From Cryptomeria japonica (taxonomy: Eukaryota > Streptophyta > Pinopsida > Cupressales > Cupressaceae), in the NCBI RefSeq assembly GCF_030272615.1, contig NC_081412.1:544314870-544378869 (forward strand): a stretch of 64,000 nt of DNA, in the 5' to 3' direction. Each line of letters begins with the position of its first letter. The stretch's first letter is position 1. This document shows positions 47,027 to 58,839 of this stretch, in pieces. A program made the position numbers and the translations under genes. Under the pieces are notes generated by a model, which ran no database searches, had not been told where the DNA came from, and saw nothing but the letters and a program-made list of their open reading frames with translations.

Positions 47027-48045
47027 CTCTTAAAATTTAAAACAATTTAGACATTTTGTTGTTCTCAGATAAAATTGATACCAAGCATTTACACAAGTGG
47101 TCATACAATTTAGTTATTAATTTGTTTTGTATTACTTTTTCTCAAAATGTTAAGAGTTATATGGTGGGTGTTAATGTGCCAATAAATGGTAAAGGAAGAA
47201 CCAATTAATGCAAGCAAGTGATTTTAAAGTTATATTCAACTCTACCAATGTCAAATACATTGTGAGAGACATCAATGATATATGTAGTCCCATGATATGC
47301 AAAAATCTGACACACGAAGCGAAAAATGTCAAATACATTGTGAGAGACATCAATAGCTAAGGTGTAAGCTTCGATTATAGATAGAGACTCACGTGGTGGT
47401 GGTGTGTAATGTTACTAAGTGGTTGATAGATACGGTGAACTTTCAAAAAATTTAACCATAGAATTTAGAAGAGTTGCTTCTAATGGATTACCATCTAAAA
47501 ATGAGCTATCAGAAATAATTGATTTTAGACCCACCATGAAAAAATACAAAATGCAAAGATGGTTTCTAACATTGAAATGCGCCTTTTTAATGTTGTTTGA
47601 GCTTTAATATAAGCATTCCTACAAAAAAACACGATGAATAAATTTATGACGAGTTCACACAGATAATGTAGCATGTAAAACCATCTATTAATTCAAAACT
47701 ATATCTCCAACTAGATTAGTGACAAACCTTTTAAATTTAAAACAATTGAGACATTTCATCGCTCTCAAATAAGATTGTTGCCAAGTATTTAAACAAATGG
47801 CTATACAATTTAGTTATTAATCTATTGTGCATAAATGTCTCTTGAAATATTGTAGTTATGGTGGGTGTTCATGTGTCAATAAAAGGTAGAAAGAAAACCA
47901 ATTACTACAAGAAAGTGATTCCAAAGTTATATTCAACTCTTCCAAAAGTTTAAAGATAGTTAAAATATATATGGAGTCCCATGAAATGCAAAGATTTCGA
48001 AGCGTGAAGCTAGCTATGTCAGATACATCCTAAAAGAATTCAATA
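47025..48045. repeat. Pair of ~330-bp direct repeats next to GLR-1
   Basis: The segments 47025-47356 and 47725-48045 align along their length, for example TTAAAATTTAAAACAATT.AGACATTT, CATACAATTTAGTTATTAAT, ATGGTGGGTGTT.ATGTG and ATATTCAACTCT.CCAA. They are diverged copies about 700 bases apart. They lack TG...CA ends and coding sequence between them, so an LTR pair is not supported. The left repeat begins exactly where GLR-1 similarity stops. Confidence 0.75.
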
Positions 48046-48520
48046 AGTAAATTTGTTTGGTGCACCCATTTGTAAACCAAAAAATTACAAAATTTTTTGA
48101 TTGACAAAAAACTTTGGAATGAGACATTTATGTGGAGGGTTTCCCCACCTAAGAAATCCTATCAGCTAATTAATTAAAAATAAAAATGACAATGTATTAT
48201 TTTTTATTGATAAGTAGGAGATATTTTCCACAGCAAGTCAAATTATGATATTTCTACCAGGATTCAACTGTGTAGTTTTTGAGTCAAACTCACTAACCCA
48301 TGTTTCATTAGAAGTGGTTCACACAAACCCATCTCACTATAAATATTCCACAATGTATATTTACATTAATTATAAAGCACTACAAGAAAACTATAAAAAA
48401 ATAAAATCACATTCCTAGGATCAGCGAATTGATAGTTGATCCTGACAAAGTAATCTATTTCTAAACAATATAAATCTGATCGGGCTACCATCAGATCAAA
48501 ATTTATGAGGATAATATTCA
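48046..48520. other. Unassigned AT-rich spacer
   Basis: Nothing recognisable lies between the direct repeats and the LINE-B target duplication. Confidence 0.5.
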
Positions 48521-48537
48521 AAAGATGTCTTTTTGTT
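48521..48537. repeat. Target-site duplication of LINE-B, left copy
   Basis: The sequence aaagatgtctttttgtt is identical to 56507-56523 and abuts the LINE 3' end. Confidence 0.88.
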
Positions 48538-48754
48538 TTGATTATGTAAAAACAGGTATTTGAAAGGTACCCGAACCTTGTACAAAGCAGGAGAGAGAAC
48601 TGATAAAAAAGTGCCTGATCACTTCAAAAAACAAAATGATCCCACCGAAAGGGATCAACCTAACACAACATTACATAATAAAGTATCTCGGAACAGACAA
48701 CAAGAAGCAAGCAAAAAGATAGCAAAGAGACCAGACCAGGGACAGCAACAGAAA

Positions 48755-50359
48755 CTAAATACTATTCATAATTTCCTCAGCGTGAACAACCATTTGTTTC
48801 ATGTTGTTCACTGAGGTCTTCAGATTCTCCAGCTCATGACCTTTGATGTCGCCTTTTTTCTTTGTGTGAGCTCTAGTCCTCCTTTCATGCCCTTTCTTGT
48901 TCAGCTGCTCTTTATCACCATCCTTCTCAGCATCATTCTCGAACCTGTTAATAAGGATGTTCATGTTGTCCACCGAGGATTTGAGGATTTGGAAATTTTG
49001 GTCGGCAATCTTCTTTACATTGAGCTCCAGTTTATCCATTCTGGTGCTGAAATCTTTCATTTTTTTTTCCATTTCCTTCGGATCTCCCATCTCGTTGACC
49101 TTTTTCTCTGTTACCATTATTTTACCAACCATACATTCAATAGCTTGAGCATTATGAAGCACGGCCACCAGTTCTTTAACATGATCCACCAAGGGCTTAT
49201 CACCAACGGTAATTCTTGCAATGGCCTGTGTATCAGTTTTCAAACTATTAACATCCTTCACCATAGTAGCGATGGTCTCACAGAAGGCCTTAATAGTGTC
49301 TTTATCACCATTGTCACTTTTATCCCCTTTGTCCTCCTTGTGCAGGTTAGTGGTATTCATGGTCTCCAAATTTTCCATCATCGGGTTACCCTCCCCTTCT
49401 TTATCCTGACTATCCACCCCCTTGTTTTCTTCAGCCTCCTCTTTCGATTCAACCGGAATATGATTGAGGTTGGAATTGCTCCCCTTTTTAATGTTCTTTT
49501 TCTTTGCCTTCTTTCTAGTGGTTTTCCCTTTCCTTTTTTTAGCAGGTTTTTCCTCAAGGGATTCAGTAGCAGAGCTCGTCGTGTTAGAATCCATGATAAT
49601 CCTCCTCTTCTTGGCCCTATTCCTCCCTTTCTTGCTTTTTTCCTCCGACTCTCCCTCAGTCTCCGAGTCAAAGTTGAAACCACTATCTTTACTTTCTGTA
49701 GTATCATCTCTAGCATTTTTTCCTTTGATAGGCTTTTCAATGCACTTCCCCTTTAGCATTTTATAAACCAGAACCATAAGCCCCTGGTGGAGGGCATGAT
49801 CACCTTTAGGGTCCTTCTGGATTTCCTTTATGGTATGATCCATAGAACAAGCAAGGTAATAGGGAAGGCTAACTCTTTCTCCATGACGAAAATGATTAAG
49901 AAGAACGAAGTGATGCCCGTAGGCCCTGGTAAACCTATCGTCTAAGGTAATATATTCGATAGAAGCAAAGAGAACAAACCTCCAGGGCCTGCAAATTCTC
50001 TTTGGGGAGTGGTAGGAGTTGTCAATTTTGATCATCTTTTGCCTCTCACCATCCGTAACAGGAAACTTGTCTGCAGCTTTGTCAGATATTCCTCTGTCCC
50101 TGTAAAATTTCATACCCTCTGCAAACATCCTCGTGGCCTCGGCGATAACCTCTTCGTCAACATTCATCATCTGAGAACCAATCAGAATTTTTCCATTTTT
50201 CCTATTCTTGATGAAGTAAGTAGTAATTGTGGGGTCTTTCCCACTTAGTCGTTCCATGAAAACATTCATTCCTCCCTGCTGGAGGATATCCCAAACTTCA
50301 TCATTCTTTCTCCAGTCCAAGCAGGAAGCAAGTTCAAATCTCTTCTTGTTACCTCCCAT
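48755..50359 (-). CDS. LINE-B ORF3: uncharacterised 534-residue protein, intact
   Basis: This is a third ORF, ~173 bases beyond the ORF2 stop, starting MGGNKKRFELASCLDWRKND. Residues ~1-205 look globular. The conserved core (~100-200) has KFYRDRG, GERQKM, FTRAYGHHFVLLNHFRHGE, SLPYYLA and LHQGLMVLVYKML. Residues ~215-320 are Ser/Glu/Lys-rich with strongly basic runs (KPAKKRKGKTTRKKAKKK) that resemble nuclear localisation signals. Residues ~350-534 are heptad-like and probably coiled coil (VKELVAVLHNAQAIECMVGK; MDKLELNVKKIADQNFQILK). Homologous ORFs occur at the same place in LINE-A and LINE-D and in LINE-C. I recognise no family. A nucleic-acid-binding or oligomerising role is inference from charge and coiled coil. 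Confidence 0.88.
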   Translation of the reverse strand: MGGNKKRFELASCLDWRKNDEVWDILQQGGMNVFMERLSGKDPTITTYFIKNRKNGKILIGSQMMNVDEEVIAEATRMFAEGMKFYRDRGISDKAADKFPVTDGERQKMIKIDNSYHSPKRICRPWRFVLFASIEYITLDDRFTRAYGHHFVLLNHFRHGERVSLPYYLACSMDHTIKEIQKDPKGDHALHQGLMVLVYKMLKGKCIEKPIKGKNARDDTTESKDSGFNFDSETEGESEEKSKKGRNRAKKRRIIMDSNTTSSATESLEEKPAKKRKGKTTRKKAKKKNIKKGSNSNLNHIPVESKEEAEENKGVDSQDKEGEGNPMMENLETMNTTNLHKEDKGDKSDNGDKDTIKAFCETIATMVKDVNSLKTDTQAIARITVGDKPLVDHVKELVAVLHNAQAIECMVGKIMVTEKKVNEMGDPKEMEKKMKDFSTRMDKLELNVKKIADQNFQILKSSVDNMNILINRFENDAEKDGDKEQLNKKGHERRTRAHTKKKGDIKGHELENLKTSVNNMKQMVVHAEEIMNSI

Positions 50360-50532
50360 TTTTCCAGCTCCTTCCTTGCAATGCCTTCTCTTGATTTGAT
50401 AACTTCTCCTCTGGTTTCTGTGGTTATTCTATAAGAGCACCTAGAATCCATGCCAATTGATTATGATAAGACACCTATTTAAAAGCTCCTTATCACCAAA
50501 CGAGCCCTGCATCGAAAAAGGCAGAAAGAACA

Positions 50533-53500
50533 TTAGAAATAATGATTAAAAGTACCATGTTGCCCTATATAGCTTTGGTCTTGATTGAGCAAGGATTTCA
50601 TTTCGCTTGCAATCTCCATTTCCCCATAATTAGTAATGATGTCTCCTGGCTGGCAGGCCAGGTTGGCCGCCCAGTTAGCACAAGAGTTGGCCTCCCTGTA
50701 TACATGTGTAAAAACACACATGTCAAACTCTTTGCTAATTTTCCTAGTGGCTTTAATAGCATTACTAATAGACTAAGATGGCGGGAATTTCATATTTAAA
50801 CAGTTGATAATGTTTAAGGAGTCTCCTTCACACCAAACTTTAGCTCATTTGGCTTCCTTGGCAAGGATCATTCCATGATAGGCCGCCATGGCTTCGGCCA
50901 CATGATTAGTTTGATCTCCTATGGAGATACATTTAACTATTTTACATATACCCCATTCATCCCTAAGGACCACTCCACATCCAGCAACCCCAAGGTTACC
51001 CTTAGAGGCCCCGTAAATATTGATTTTCATCCATCCTCCAGGCGGGCTGATCCATCTCACTCCCTCTCTAGGGTTGCTCTGAACACTCTCTTAAGCCTTT
51101 AGTCTCCACTTTTTATAGATACAATGATACTCCTTAGTATGAGGATTATCCAAACCACCTATGATATTCATATTTTCTACTATGCTTCTTCTTATTTTTT
51201 CAAACACAATTTTAGCCTTAATAGTCTTTTCCCTAAAAATTATATCATTTCTCTCTTTCCAAAGGCCCCAACACATGTGGGGTAAAGCAATTTTCCATAA
51301 TAAGGTTGTGGTTTTGTTTTTTGAAGGATGATGACAAGATTTGAAGATTTCTTGAATTGAATTAGGGAAGCTCCAACTAATATTAAATTGATCCAGACAG
51401 CTTCCCCAAACATCAGCAGAGAAGGGACAATAGAAGAGCATATGATTTACAGTTTCCTCATTCTACTTGTAGAGACTACAAAAGCTAGGCATACTGATAC
51501 CTCTTTTTCTGATATTCTCAATAGTTAGAATTTTATCTTGAAGGGCTATCTAAAAGAAAATATTGATTTTGGGGGTGAGGCCTCTCACCCAAGCTTTGGC
51601 CCAGCGAGGACTTTCCATGTTCCTGAACTGTTGATGATATAGAGAAATCACTGAAAAAGAACTACTAGCTGTGAGTTTCCAAATTATTTGGTCTTCTTCT
51701 TCAATCCTCACCATGGAATTCATAACTTTGTTCAAACTACCTAATGACTGATCCACTTGAGATAAGTCTTTCCACTGTCCATCTTTCCAGTAATCTTCAA
51801 CCTTGGGTCCAAATCTTTCCTTGCATTGGTTTTGATATTTGTTCCACTCAGGGTTTCAATTCAAAGGGGAGTCCAGAAGCCAAGGGTCCTCCCAAAACTG
51901 AATAAGATTCCCTTTCCCCAACTTCCACTTAGTACCTTTGATAATTAAATCTCTAGTACTAGAAACATTTTTCCAAATATTGGAACCAATAGGGATGATC
52001 TTCGCTTTGAGGAAACTTTGAAGATTTGGGCATTGGCTTTTGTATTTGTTGTCCCATATTTTTTTCCACTCTCCTTGATTGCTATATCCTCTCCAAATCT
52101 GCTTAGCCATGAGGTGATCATTTATGTCTCTTATTCTTCTAAGGCCAAGACCTCCTTTATTCTTAGGCTTACAAACCTTCTCCCAAGCAATTAAGTTCAA
52201 TCTCTTCTTCTCTTCCACCCCTGTCCATAAGAAGGATCTTTGAATCTTTTCAATGGCCTCAGCATACTTAGCTGGAATCCTGAATAGACTGATGGCATAG
52301 AGGGGGATACTTTGAAGAGTGGATTTAAGCAGTTGGACCTTACCTGCTTGACTAAGGAGAGCTCCTGTCCATCCAGACAACTTTTTGTGGAATTTATCCA
52401 CCAAGGCTCCCCAGAAGGTGTCTGGAGGTTCAAGGCCTAAGTGGAGCCCCAAATAAGAAGCAGGCAGACTACCAATTTGGCCTCCTAGAATGTTACTAAT
52501 TTTAATCCTCCTTCTCTCCGGGGTGTTGATAAAATAAACAAAGCTTTTAGACAAATTAATTAACTGACTAGTGGCTTCTCCATAGTTATCCAAAGCCTTT
52601 TTTAGTCTTCTAGAGTCCTTGACAGTGGCTTTTCCCATTATTATAGAATCATCAACAAACTGCTGATGTGAGCATATTTGATTAGCCGAAGAAGGATTCA
52701 AACTGCAAAACTCCCTTTTCTCAACCAGCTTACCAATACATCTCCCCAAGCATTTCGCCATGATGATGAAGATCACTGGAGATAGAGGATCCCCTTGCCT
52801 GAGACGTCTTGAGGCTTTAAAGAAAGGAGAGGGGGAGCCATTCATTAAAACAGAGAAAGAAGCTGAAGAAACAAGCTGTTTGATAAGGCTGACACTTCTA
52901 GGACTAAAGCCAAAAGTAGAGAGAGCATCAACCATAAAATCCCAATCCACTTTGTCATAGGCTTTAGAGAGATCTAGTTTTTAAAAAAAACCTTCTTTTT
53001 TAGAAAAAGTCAGTGAGTGGATATTTTCATGAACAGAGATTATAGAATCCAAAATTTGTCTTCCTGGGACAAAACCGCTTTGCTGAGGCGAGATGATGGA
53101 GGGTAGCAGCTTTAGAATTCTAGAGGTTAGGACCTTAGAGATAATCTTATAGAGAGAGTTGCATAAACTTATAGGTCTGAAAATATCCATAGAGTCTGCC
53201 CCCATCTTTTTGGGAATGAGAGCAATAAAAGTACCATTAACTTCTTTTAACAGTTTTCTAGCACCAAAAAACTCTTTCACAGCTCTGGTGACATCATCTC
53301 CTATAATATGCAAGTACCTTTGGAAGACAAACATGGGAAATCCATCCGGGCCAGGGGCATTATTGCCTTCAAAGGAATTGACAGCTCTTAATATTTCTTC
53401 ATGGGAAGGGATAGCCGACAAATTATCATTTTGATCCTCCCCCAAAATGGTAGGTATGCTATCCAAAAGTTCCCTCTGTGCCTGCATTTCCAAATTTTGA

Positions 53501-54726
53501 TCCTTAGCAAGTAAGTTAGAGAAAAAATCCATAGCAACCTTGCTCAAGGAATCATCATCAACAACACATCTGCCATTCACTTTAATCTGAACAATTCTAT
53601 TCATGGCCTTGTGTCTTAAGGTGGACATATGGAAGTATTTAGTGTTCTTGTCCCCCTCCTTTAACAAAACATTCCTCGATCTTTGTTTCCAATAGGTTTC
53701 CTCTTTTGCTATTATATCATGATATCTCATAAGAATAGCATCTTCAGTATTTCTAGACATATTAGTGTACCCATTGGTCTGTATCTCATCTTGGATTTCC
53801 TTGAGCTCTAAGAGAATTGTAGTTTTTGAGGTAAAGATGTTCCCAAAGCAATCCTTGTTCCACTTCTTAACATTATCTTTAACATTCTTCACCTTTTTGA
53901 CCACTTTGTACATGGCATTCCCTTCAATACTGACCTGCCACCATTCCTTAATCTTACTTTCTAGATCCGGGTGTCTGGTCCACATTTTTTCAAATCTATA
54001 AGGGAAATGTCTCCTTCTATTCTTAACTTCAGCCGTGAAGGTTATGGGGTAATGATCTGATCCAGCCCTTATGTGAGAGGATAAAAATCATTCATGAAGA
54101 TTATACCAATCTAAGGAAAGAAGAGCTCTATCGAGTCTAACCTAGATCAGATTCTCACCACTTCTTCTATTGGTCCAGGTGTATTGGACTCCTTGCAGCT
54201 CCAGATCATGAATTGCATTTTTGTTTATGAAGTCCATAAAGTCCAGTCTGTTGTCCAGATTAGCTTGACTCCCTCCCTTTTTCTCATTTTCCTTCAAGGG
54301 AGTATTGAAATCTCCCATAATTATCCAACTGTCCTCAACAAACCTACTTCTCAGCCCAGTAAGATATCTACACATCTCACTTCTACCATTCTTTGTGTTG
54401 GGGGCATAAATGTTAGTTAGAACCCAAGTTGTACCATTCTTAATGTGCTTAAATCTTATACAAGCCAGATTGTTATCCTGAATCAACACCTCTCCTTCTA
54501 CATTGTTTTTGTTCTAGAAGGTAACAATTCCTCCCGATGCACCTTTTGAACTACCTCCACTGGCTCCACCATTTTTGAACATATTCAAACTTTCAACTTT
54601 ATCTTTAACCATCTTAGTTTCTTGAATCAAAAAAATATCAAGGTTTTTATCTCTAATCATATTTTTAACTAAATTATGCTTGTGGGGACTATTAAGTCCC
54701 CTAATGTTCTAGGATATGATTTTCAT
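50533..54726 (-). pseudogene. LINE-B ORF2: endonuclease, RT, zinc ribbon, RNase H; single frame with stops
   Basis: It starts MKIIS then a stop where LINE-A has W, followed by NIRGLNSP. Endonuclease blocks include SWIIMGDFNTPL and LELQGVQYTWTNRRSGENLI. RT (53985-51856) shows [50 protein letters not shown], the catalytic FVDDSIIMG (~52650) and SYLGLHLG. The zf-RVT region follows (51441-51091, LPHMCWGLWKERNDIIF). RNase H (51060-50533) has GWMKINIYGASKGNLG and REANSCANWAANLA. All pieces share one frame over ~1398 codons. The stops are mainly TAG or TGA where Trp is expected, for example NIFF*IALQ. It is not functional as it stands. Confidence 0.92.
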
Positions 54727-56468
54727 GGAATTTTAGAGATACCTGCCTCAAAGATGGTTCTTTGGGTACCATCTGCTAAGTTCCTACTTGTTTCCAAACA
54801 TCTTTTCTTATCATTTGAGTGTCTTCCTGGAGAAGTATGTTGTGCTCCCACATCACCAAGCCTGCTTCTGGTGTTTCTAGTCATCGTACTATTGACTAAG
54901 TTGTTATTCTTTTTTTTTGCTTGTTCCTTATTTTATCCTCTACTGCTTCTTCATCCTCCTGCTTTGTTTCATTCTTCCCCAGTGCCTTTTTTATGTCTTC
55001 CTCATCTCCCCATTTTGTATCTTGTTCTTCCAATAATGCCAACTTTCCCTTTGCTGGGGTGGTTAGAGAAATTTCCGATAGCCCTTGGCCCAAAACGGTA
55101 TCAGGTTGGGCCTCCTGGAACCAATCTATTTCTTTTTCTTGATCTTGAGATTCTGAAACAAGGTTAACGTTATCTCCTTCCTCTTTGTCTAAGGATTTTT
55201 TTTTTTTTATCTGGGACTAGCTCTTTCTTATCCTCTTTCGGTTCTTCTTGTTGAGTGTTGTCTTTTTCTTTGTACTCTGAGTCCCCAACATTCTGCTCTG
55301 GCATCTGAGTCTTTAGTTCATTACCCACTTCGCTGATAATTTCTTCCTCCACCCGTCCTATCTAAGACTGATTCTCCTGATTAAGATCATTGGACTCCAA
55401 GGCTTTTAGTGGCTTGTCTACTTTTATCCAGACCTTAGTTTGGGGGAAGGGTTTATCCTCCATATTTGGACATTTTTTTGCCCAGTGTCCAACCTTTTTA
55501 CAGTGGAAACAGGCAAACGGGATTGTTTCATAGACAATATTTTGCTTCCACTTTCCTAGTTTCAATTCTATCTCTATTTCCTCTGGCATGTCTTCTTCTG
55601 GATGTCGTGACCTGGTCAATAGCGATAAGCTCCCCAAAGGTATTAGCTATTCCTGCAAAAATGTCTTCCTCCCAAAATTCCATTGGGAACCCAGGGAGCT
55701 TGACCCACACCGGGACTTGGACCAGAATTTTTTTCCTTTCGCTACATTAGGGTACCACTTCTGGATGTACATAATGTATTTACCTATTGTCCAAGATCCA
55801 CTGCAAAGAATGTTTCTTCTATCCTTATCACAGGAAAAAGAGAAAGATAGACAGCCTTTGTTCATTGCTACCACATCAGCCTGACCTTTCAGGTTCCACT
55901 TTCTTTTGACAAATCCACGAACTATTTCTATATTGGGTCTGGACCCAAAAAAATTACCAATCAAAGTGTTTTCCATTCTAGCAATGTTTTGATCTATGAT
56001 TTGATCTGGAACAATGATAGAAAACTTGCCTTGAGACACATTTGAGGAGTTTTTAACAGGAGGCGATGAGGACTTACCTTTAGGCTTAACCCCAAACAGC
56101 GAGGACCACTTATGTGTCTATCCATTGGGTCCCCCCTTTGGGTCCCTTGATGGAAGAACCTTTTCCGAGTGATCTTTTCCTTCCACCGTGTTCTCTGAGA
56201 CACAAATCTCTTGTTGTCCTTGGGCTCCTTCCGAGTTGTCATCTTTTGTCCTTGAAGTTTGAACTCGCCCTTTCTCGCTCTCATCTGTTAACCGCTCTTC
56301 ACATGGTGTTGGACCTCCCCCTGGGTCCCCCAAAACCACGGGATCATCAGGGTCCTTTCCATCTGAACCCCCCCCATCTGCAGGAATCTCTATGTCATCT
56401 GCCACATGCTGTCCCGATGTCAATCCAGAGCTCCCGCTCAAATTTTAATTCTGCATCCAACCGCCCAT
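54723..56468 (-). pseudogene. LINE-B ORF1: DUF4283 and zinc-knuckle protein (decayed)
   Basis: The likely start is the ATG at 56468 (MGGWMQN), followed by TAA at 56447-56445; the reading then continues in frame. The span is 582 codons and ends in TGA at 54725-54723, overlapping the ORF2 ATG. Parts in order: an acidic Gly/Asp-rich N-terminus, a DUF4283-like domain at about 55700-56040 (CLSFSFSCDKDRRNIL, GSWTIGKYIMYIQKWYPNVA), then VWVKLPGFPMEFWEEDIFAG in a shifted frame near 55700. A clean CCHC knuckle follows (CFHCKKVGHWAKKCP, ~55490), then an acidic C-terminal tail ending ADGTQRTIFEAG. In plant LINEs this protein binds the element RNA. Confidence 0.88.
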
Positions 56469-56506
56469 GCTCTCGCTCTTCTCTTATCTTGAAAGTTATG
56501 CATCAT

Positions 56507-56523
56507 AAAGATGTCTTTTTGTT
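56507..56523. repeat. Target-site duplication of LINE-B, right copy
   Basis: This copy is identical to 48521-48537 and adjoins the LINE 5' end, so the element is full length. Confidence 0.88.
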
Positions 56524-58839
56524 GCCATTGTGGGCACTAAGAATTTTTTTCCTTCTATTTGGCTTGACAATTATCTTAGTGACCTTCCAATCAAGCATGG
56601 ATTAAATTTTTGACAACCAACTAGAAATGAAATCATTGTGTTCTTTGATGACATTTGATCTCTTGTAAGATATGGAAATAGTAATTATTACATACTGATG
56701 AAGTGTTAGGATTCTATAAATAAAAACATTGTTTGGTAAGGAATTAAAGTGAGTTATTCATAACAAAGATCCTATATCTAGGGCATATAATCAACATGAA
56801 GGTAGTATAGGTGGACATGGAGAAGATCAAAACCATTAAAAATTGATCTCCCCTAAGAACCTTGACATAACAATGAGGATTGTGTATCATTTCTAGATTT
56901 TATAAGAATTGATTTGAGGGTTTCTCCCACTAGTCACACCTTTAAATAACTTAACCAAATCAAAAAAATTGACATAAATTAAGGATGCATAATATTTGAT
57001 GGACTAAAAGAGGTAATGAGCTTGTTATGTTAGCAATTTGGGGTTTCACCTTTCCTTTCACTTTGCAATGTGATATATTGGGAGAAGGTATGATAGTTAT
57101 GCTCATGTACAACAACCATATGAATGGTTTCAAGAGAAAAGATCGTAGAGGTCAAAATATAGTTCTTCATTTATGATAATAAAAAGGTTGATAATCATGC
57201 ACATATTTCTCAAATTTGGGAAATACTTGGTGGGTCAAATTTACAATAAAAAAATATCACGAGGTAAAGATGTATTCTCAATTAAAAAAAATAAATGAGA
57301 TAGAAAAAGTGAGAGAGAAAAATACAAGCATATGATTTTTATGTAGATTGTAAAGGGTGTTCAGACTTGTTCTAAGTCGACTTAGCATGGCGATGTAGCC
57401 AAACAAGGTGAGGCCTATTTTAGCTATGTTTTATAGCACTTGCAGGTCACAAAGAAGTTATATTTTTTTTACAGCTTGTTGTTGAGGTGATAAAAAAAAA
57501 AATTAACTTATCATTATAGAGGTGGTCATTCTTCTATTCTTTGGATGTTGCAAATTGAAAAAAATAAGGATTGATATAGAGATTAAAGAAAATAAGACCT
57601 CAAACACTAATTTGGTATACACAAGCTAGAACTAAAATTGAATCAAATTAGTTTGTGAGAGCTTTTATTCATAAGATTGAACTTATATGATTTTATGTTA
57701 TTAATATAGATGAGGATAGTAGTAGGGGAGAGGGATCATTAGTCATGTAAGTTAACTTTTTTAACATATAGTTATTACAGGAATATCTTAAGACCTTATT
57801 TTAAGAAATATAAATTGGACATTTATCTAACTACAACTAAGATTTGGAGGTGTTATTCATCACGCAAGTAGTCAAAATAGCACGTATAGTTTGAAGTGTC
57901 CTAACATGACTTTTAAAAGATTCTACTAAAATTTAATGTAAACATCTCTAATAGTTGAACAAAATAATATCATTTTTTGTTAGTGGAATATCATATTTTT
58001 ATTTAAATTATAAGTTATATGCAGCATAAATGGATTGAATAGCTCTTAGTAATCATAAATCTTTGTTAACACTACCTTTTATATGCAATAAAAATGGACC
58101 AATAGTCAAACACTAAAACCTTTTGACAATTCTACACATTTCATGAAAAAAAACAAGGTATTTGTCATGTTCACCTTTTATATTTGCAATAGGACAGATT
58201 ATTAACATGAAATACTCTAATTCATATGCATTGCTACTCCAATAGTTGTACACATAGGAATGATATTTTTCACTATGACAACAATACTAGTTTAAATGAA
58301 CATGTTATTTTATTGAATGGGCATCTTGTTTTATAAATGACACTTATAGTGGATAGTTATGATATTTAAGGCAAAAAAAAATTGATTTTAGTTGTTAATG
58401 GATACATTTATTCTTTTTTTATATAACATTCATAGGCTCCCATATGTTCAAGTATGTGTCCAATTTGACCAACATTTGTTTTTTCTTTTATTTGCATATG
58501 AATTATGTTTTTTAAAATATATGGTATAAATATGTGACAAGATTGGATATTATATGTACAAGTGGGTGTATTTTAAGTATAAGTACTACTGACCCTCTCT
58601 CCAGTAAAATAAGTTGTGTATTTTAGTTTATGGAAATTAGGAGTAGTTAAATTTTGATTATAGCTTTTAGAATTTGATCATTTATCAACTATTTAGACTT
58701 TATAAAAATTTTACACTTCCTAAATTTAAACCATATTTTTTTAAAATAATAATAATTTAATATAAATATTAAATACACTAATAAAAAAAAAAAAAAATTA
58801 GCCTTATCATATGTTTGAGGATCATTGGTCTTCATTATG
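56524..58839. other. Unassigned AT-rich spacer
   Basis: No gene, RNA or transposon domain is recognised. The sequence is rich in A and T runs and has only short chance frames. Confidence 0.5.

Larger units (their letters stand above)
48538..56506 (-). mobile_element. LINE-B: complete plant L1-type LINE with intact ORF3
   Basis: This minus-strand element of 7.97 kb lies between perfect 17-bp duplications. Order 5' to 3': ORF1 (56468-54723), ORF2 (54726-50533), ORF3 (50359-48755) and a ~217-base 3' UTR. The UTR ends in GGTTCGGGTACCTTTCAAATACC, then TGTTTTTACATAATCAA. ORF1 and ORF2 overlap by ATGA. ORF2 is in a single frame throughout but carries about ten in-frame stops; ORF1 has several stops and a local frame change; ORF3 is fully open. 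It is the best copy of this family in the window and sits between the two GLR genes. Confidence 0.94.

Noticed and set aside
47025-48045. Direct repeats as an LTR pair
   Set aside because: There are no TG...CA ends, no primer-binding site or purine tract, and only ~370 bases between the repeats with no coding capacity.
48836-49756. 306-codon open frame on the + strand
   Set aside because: It lies fully antisense to the intact LINE-B ORF3, has no domain, and its hydrophobic Phe/Ser/Leu-rich content is what a Lys/Glu-rich gene gives on the opposite strand.
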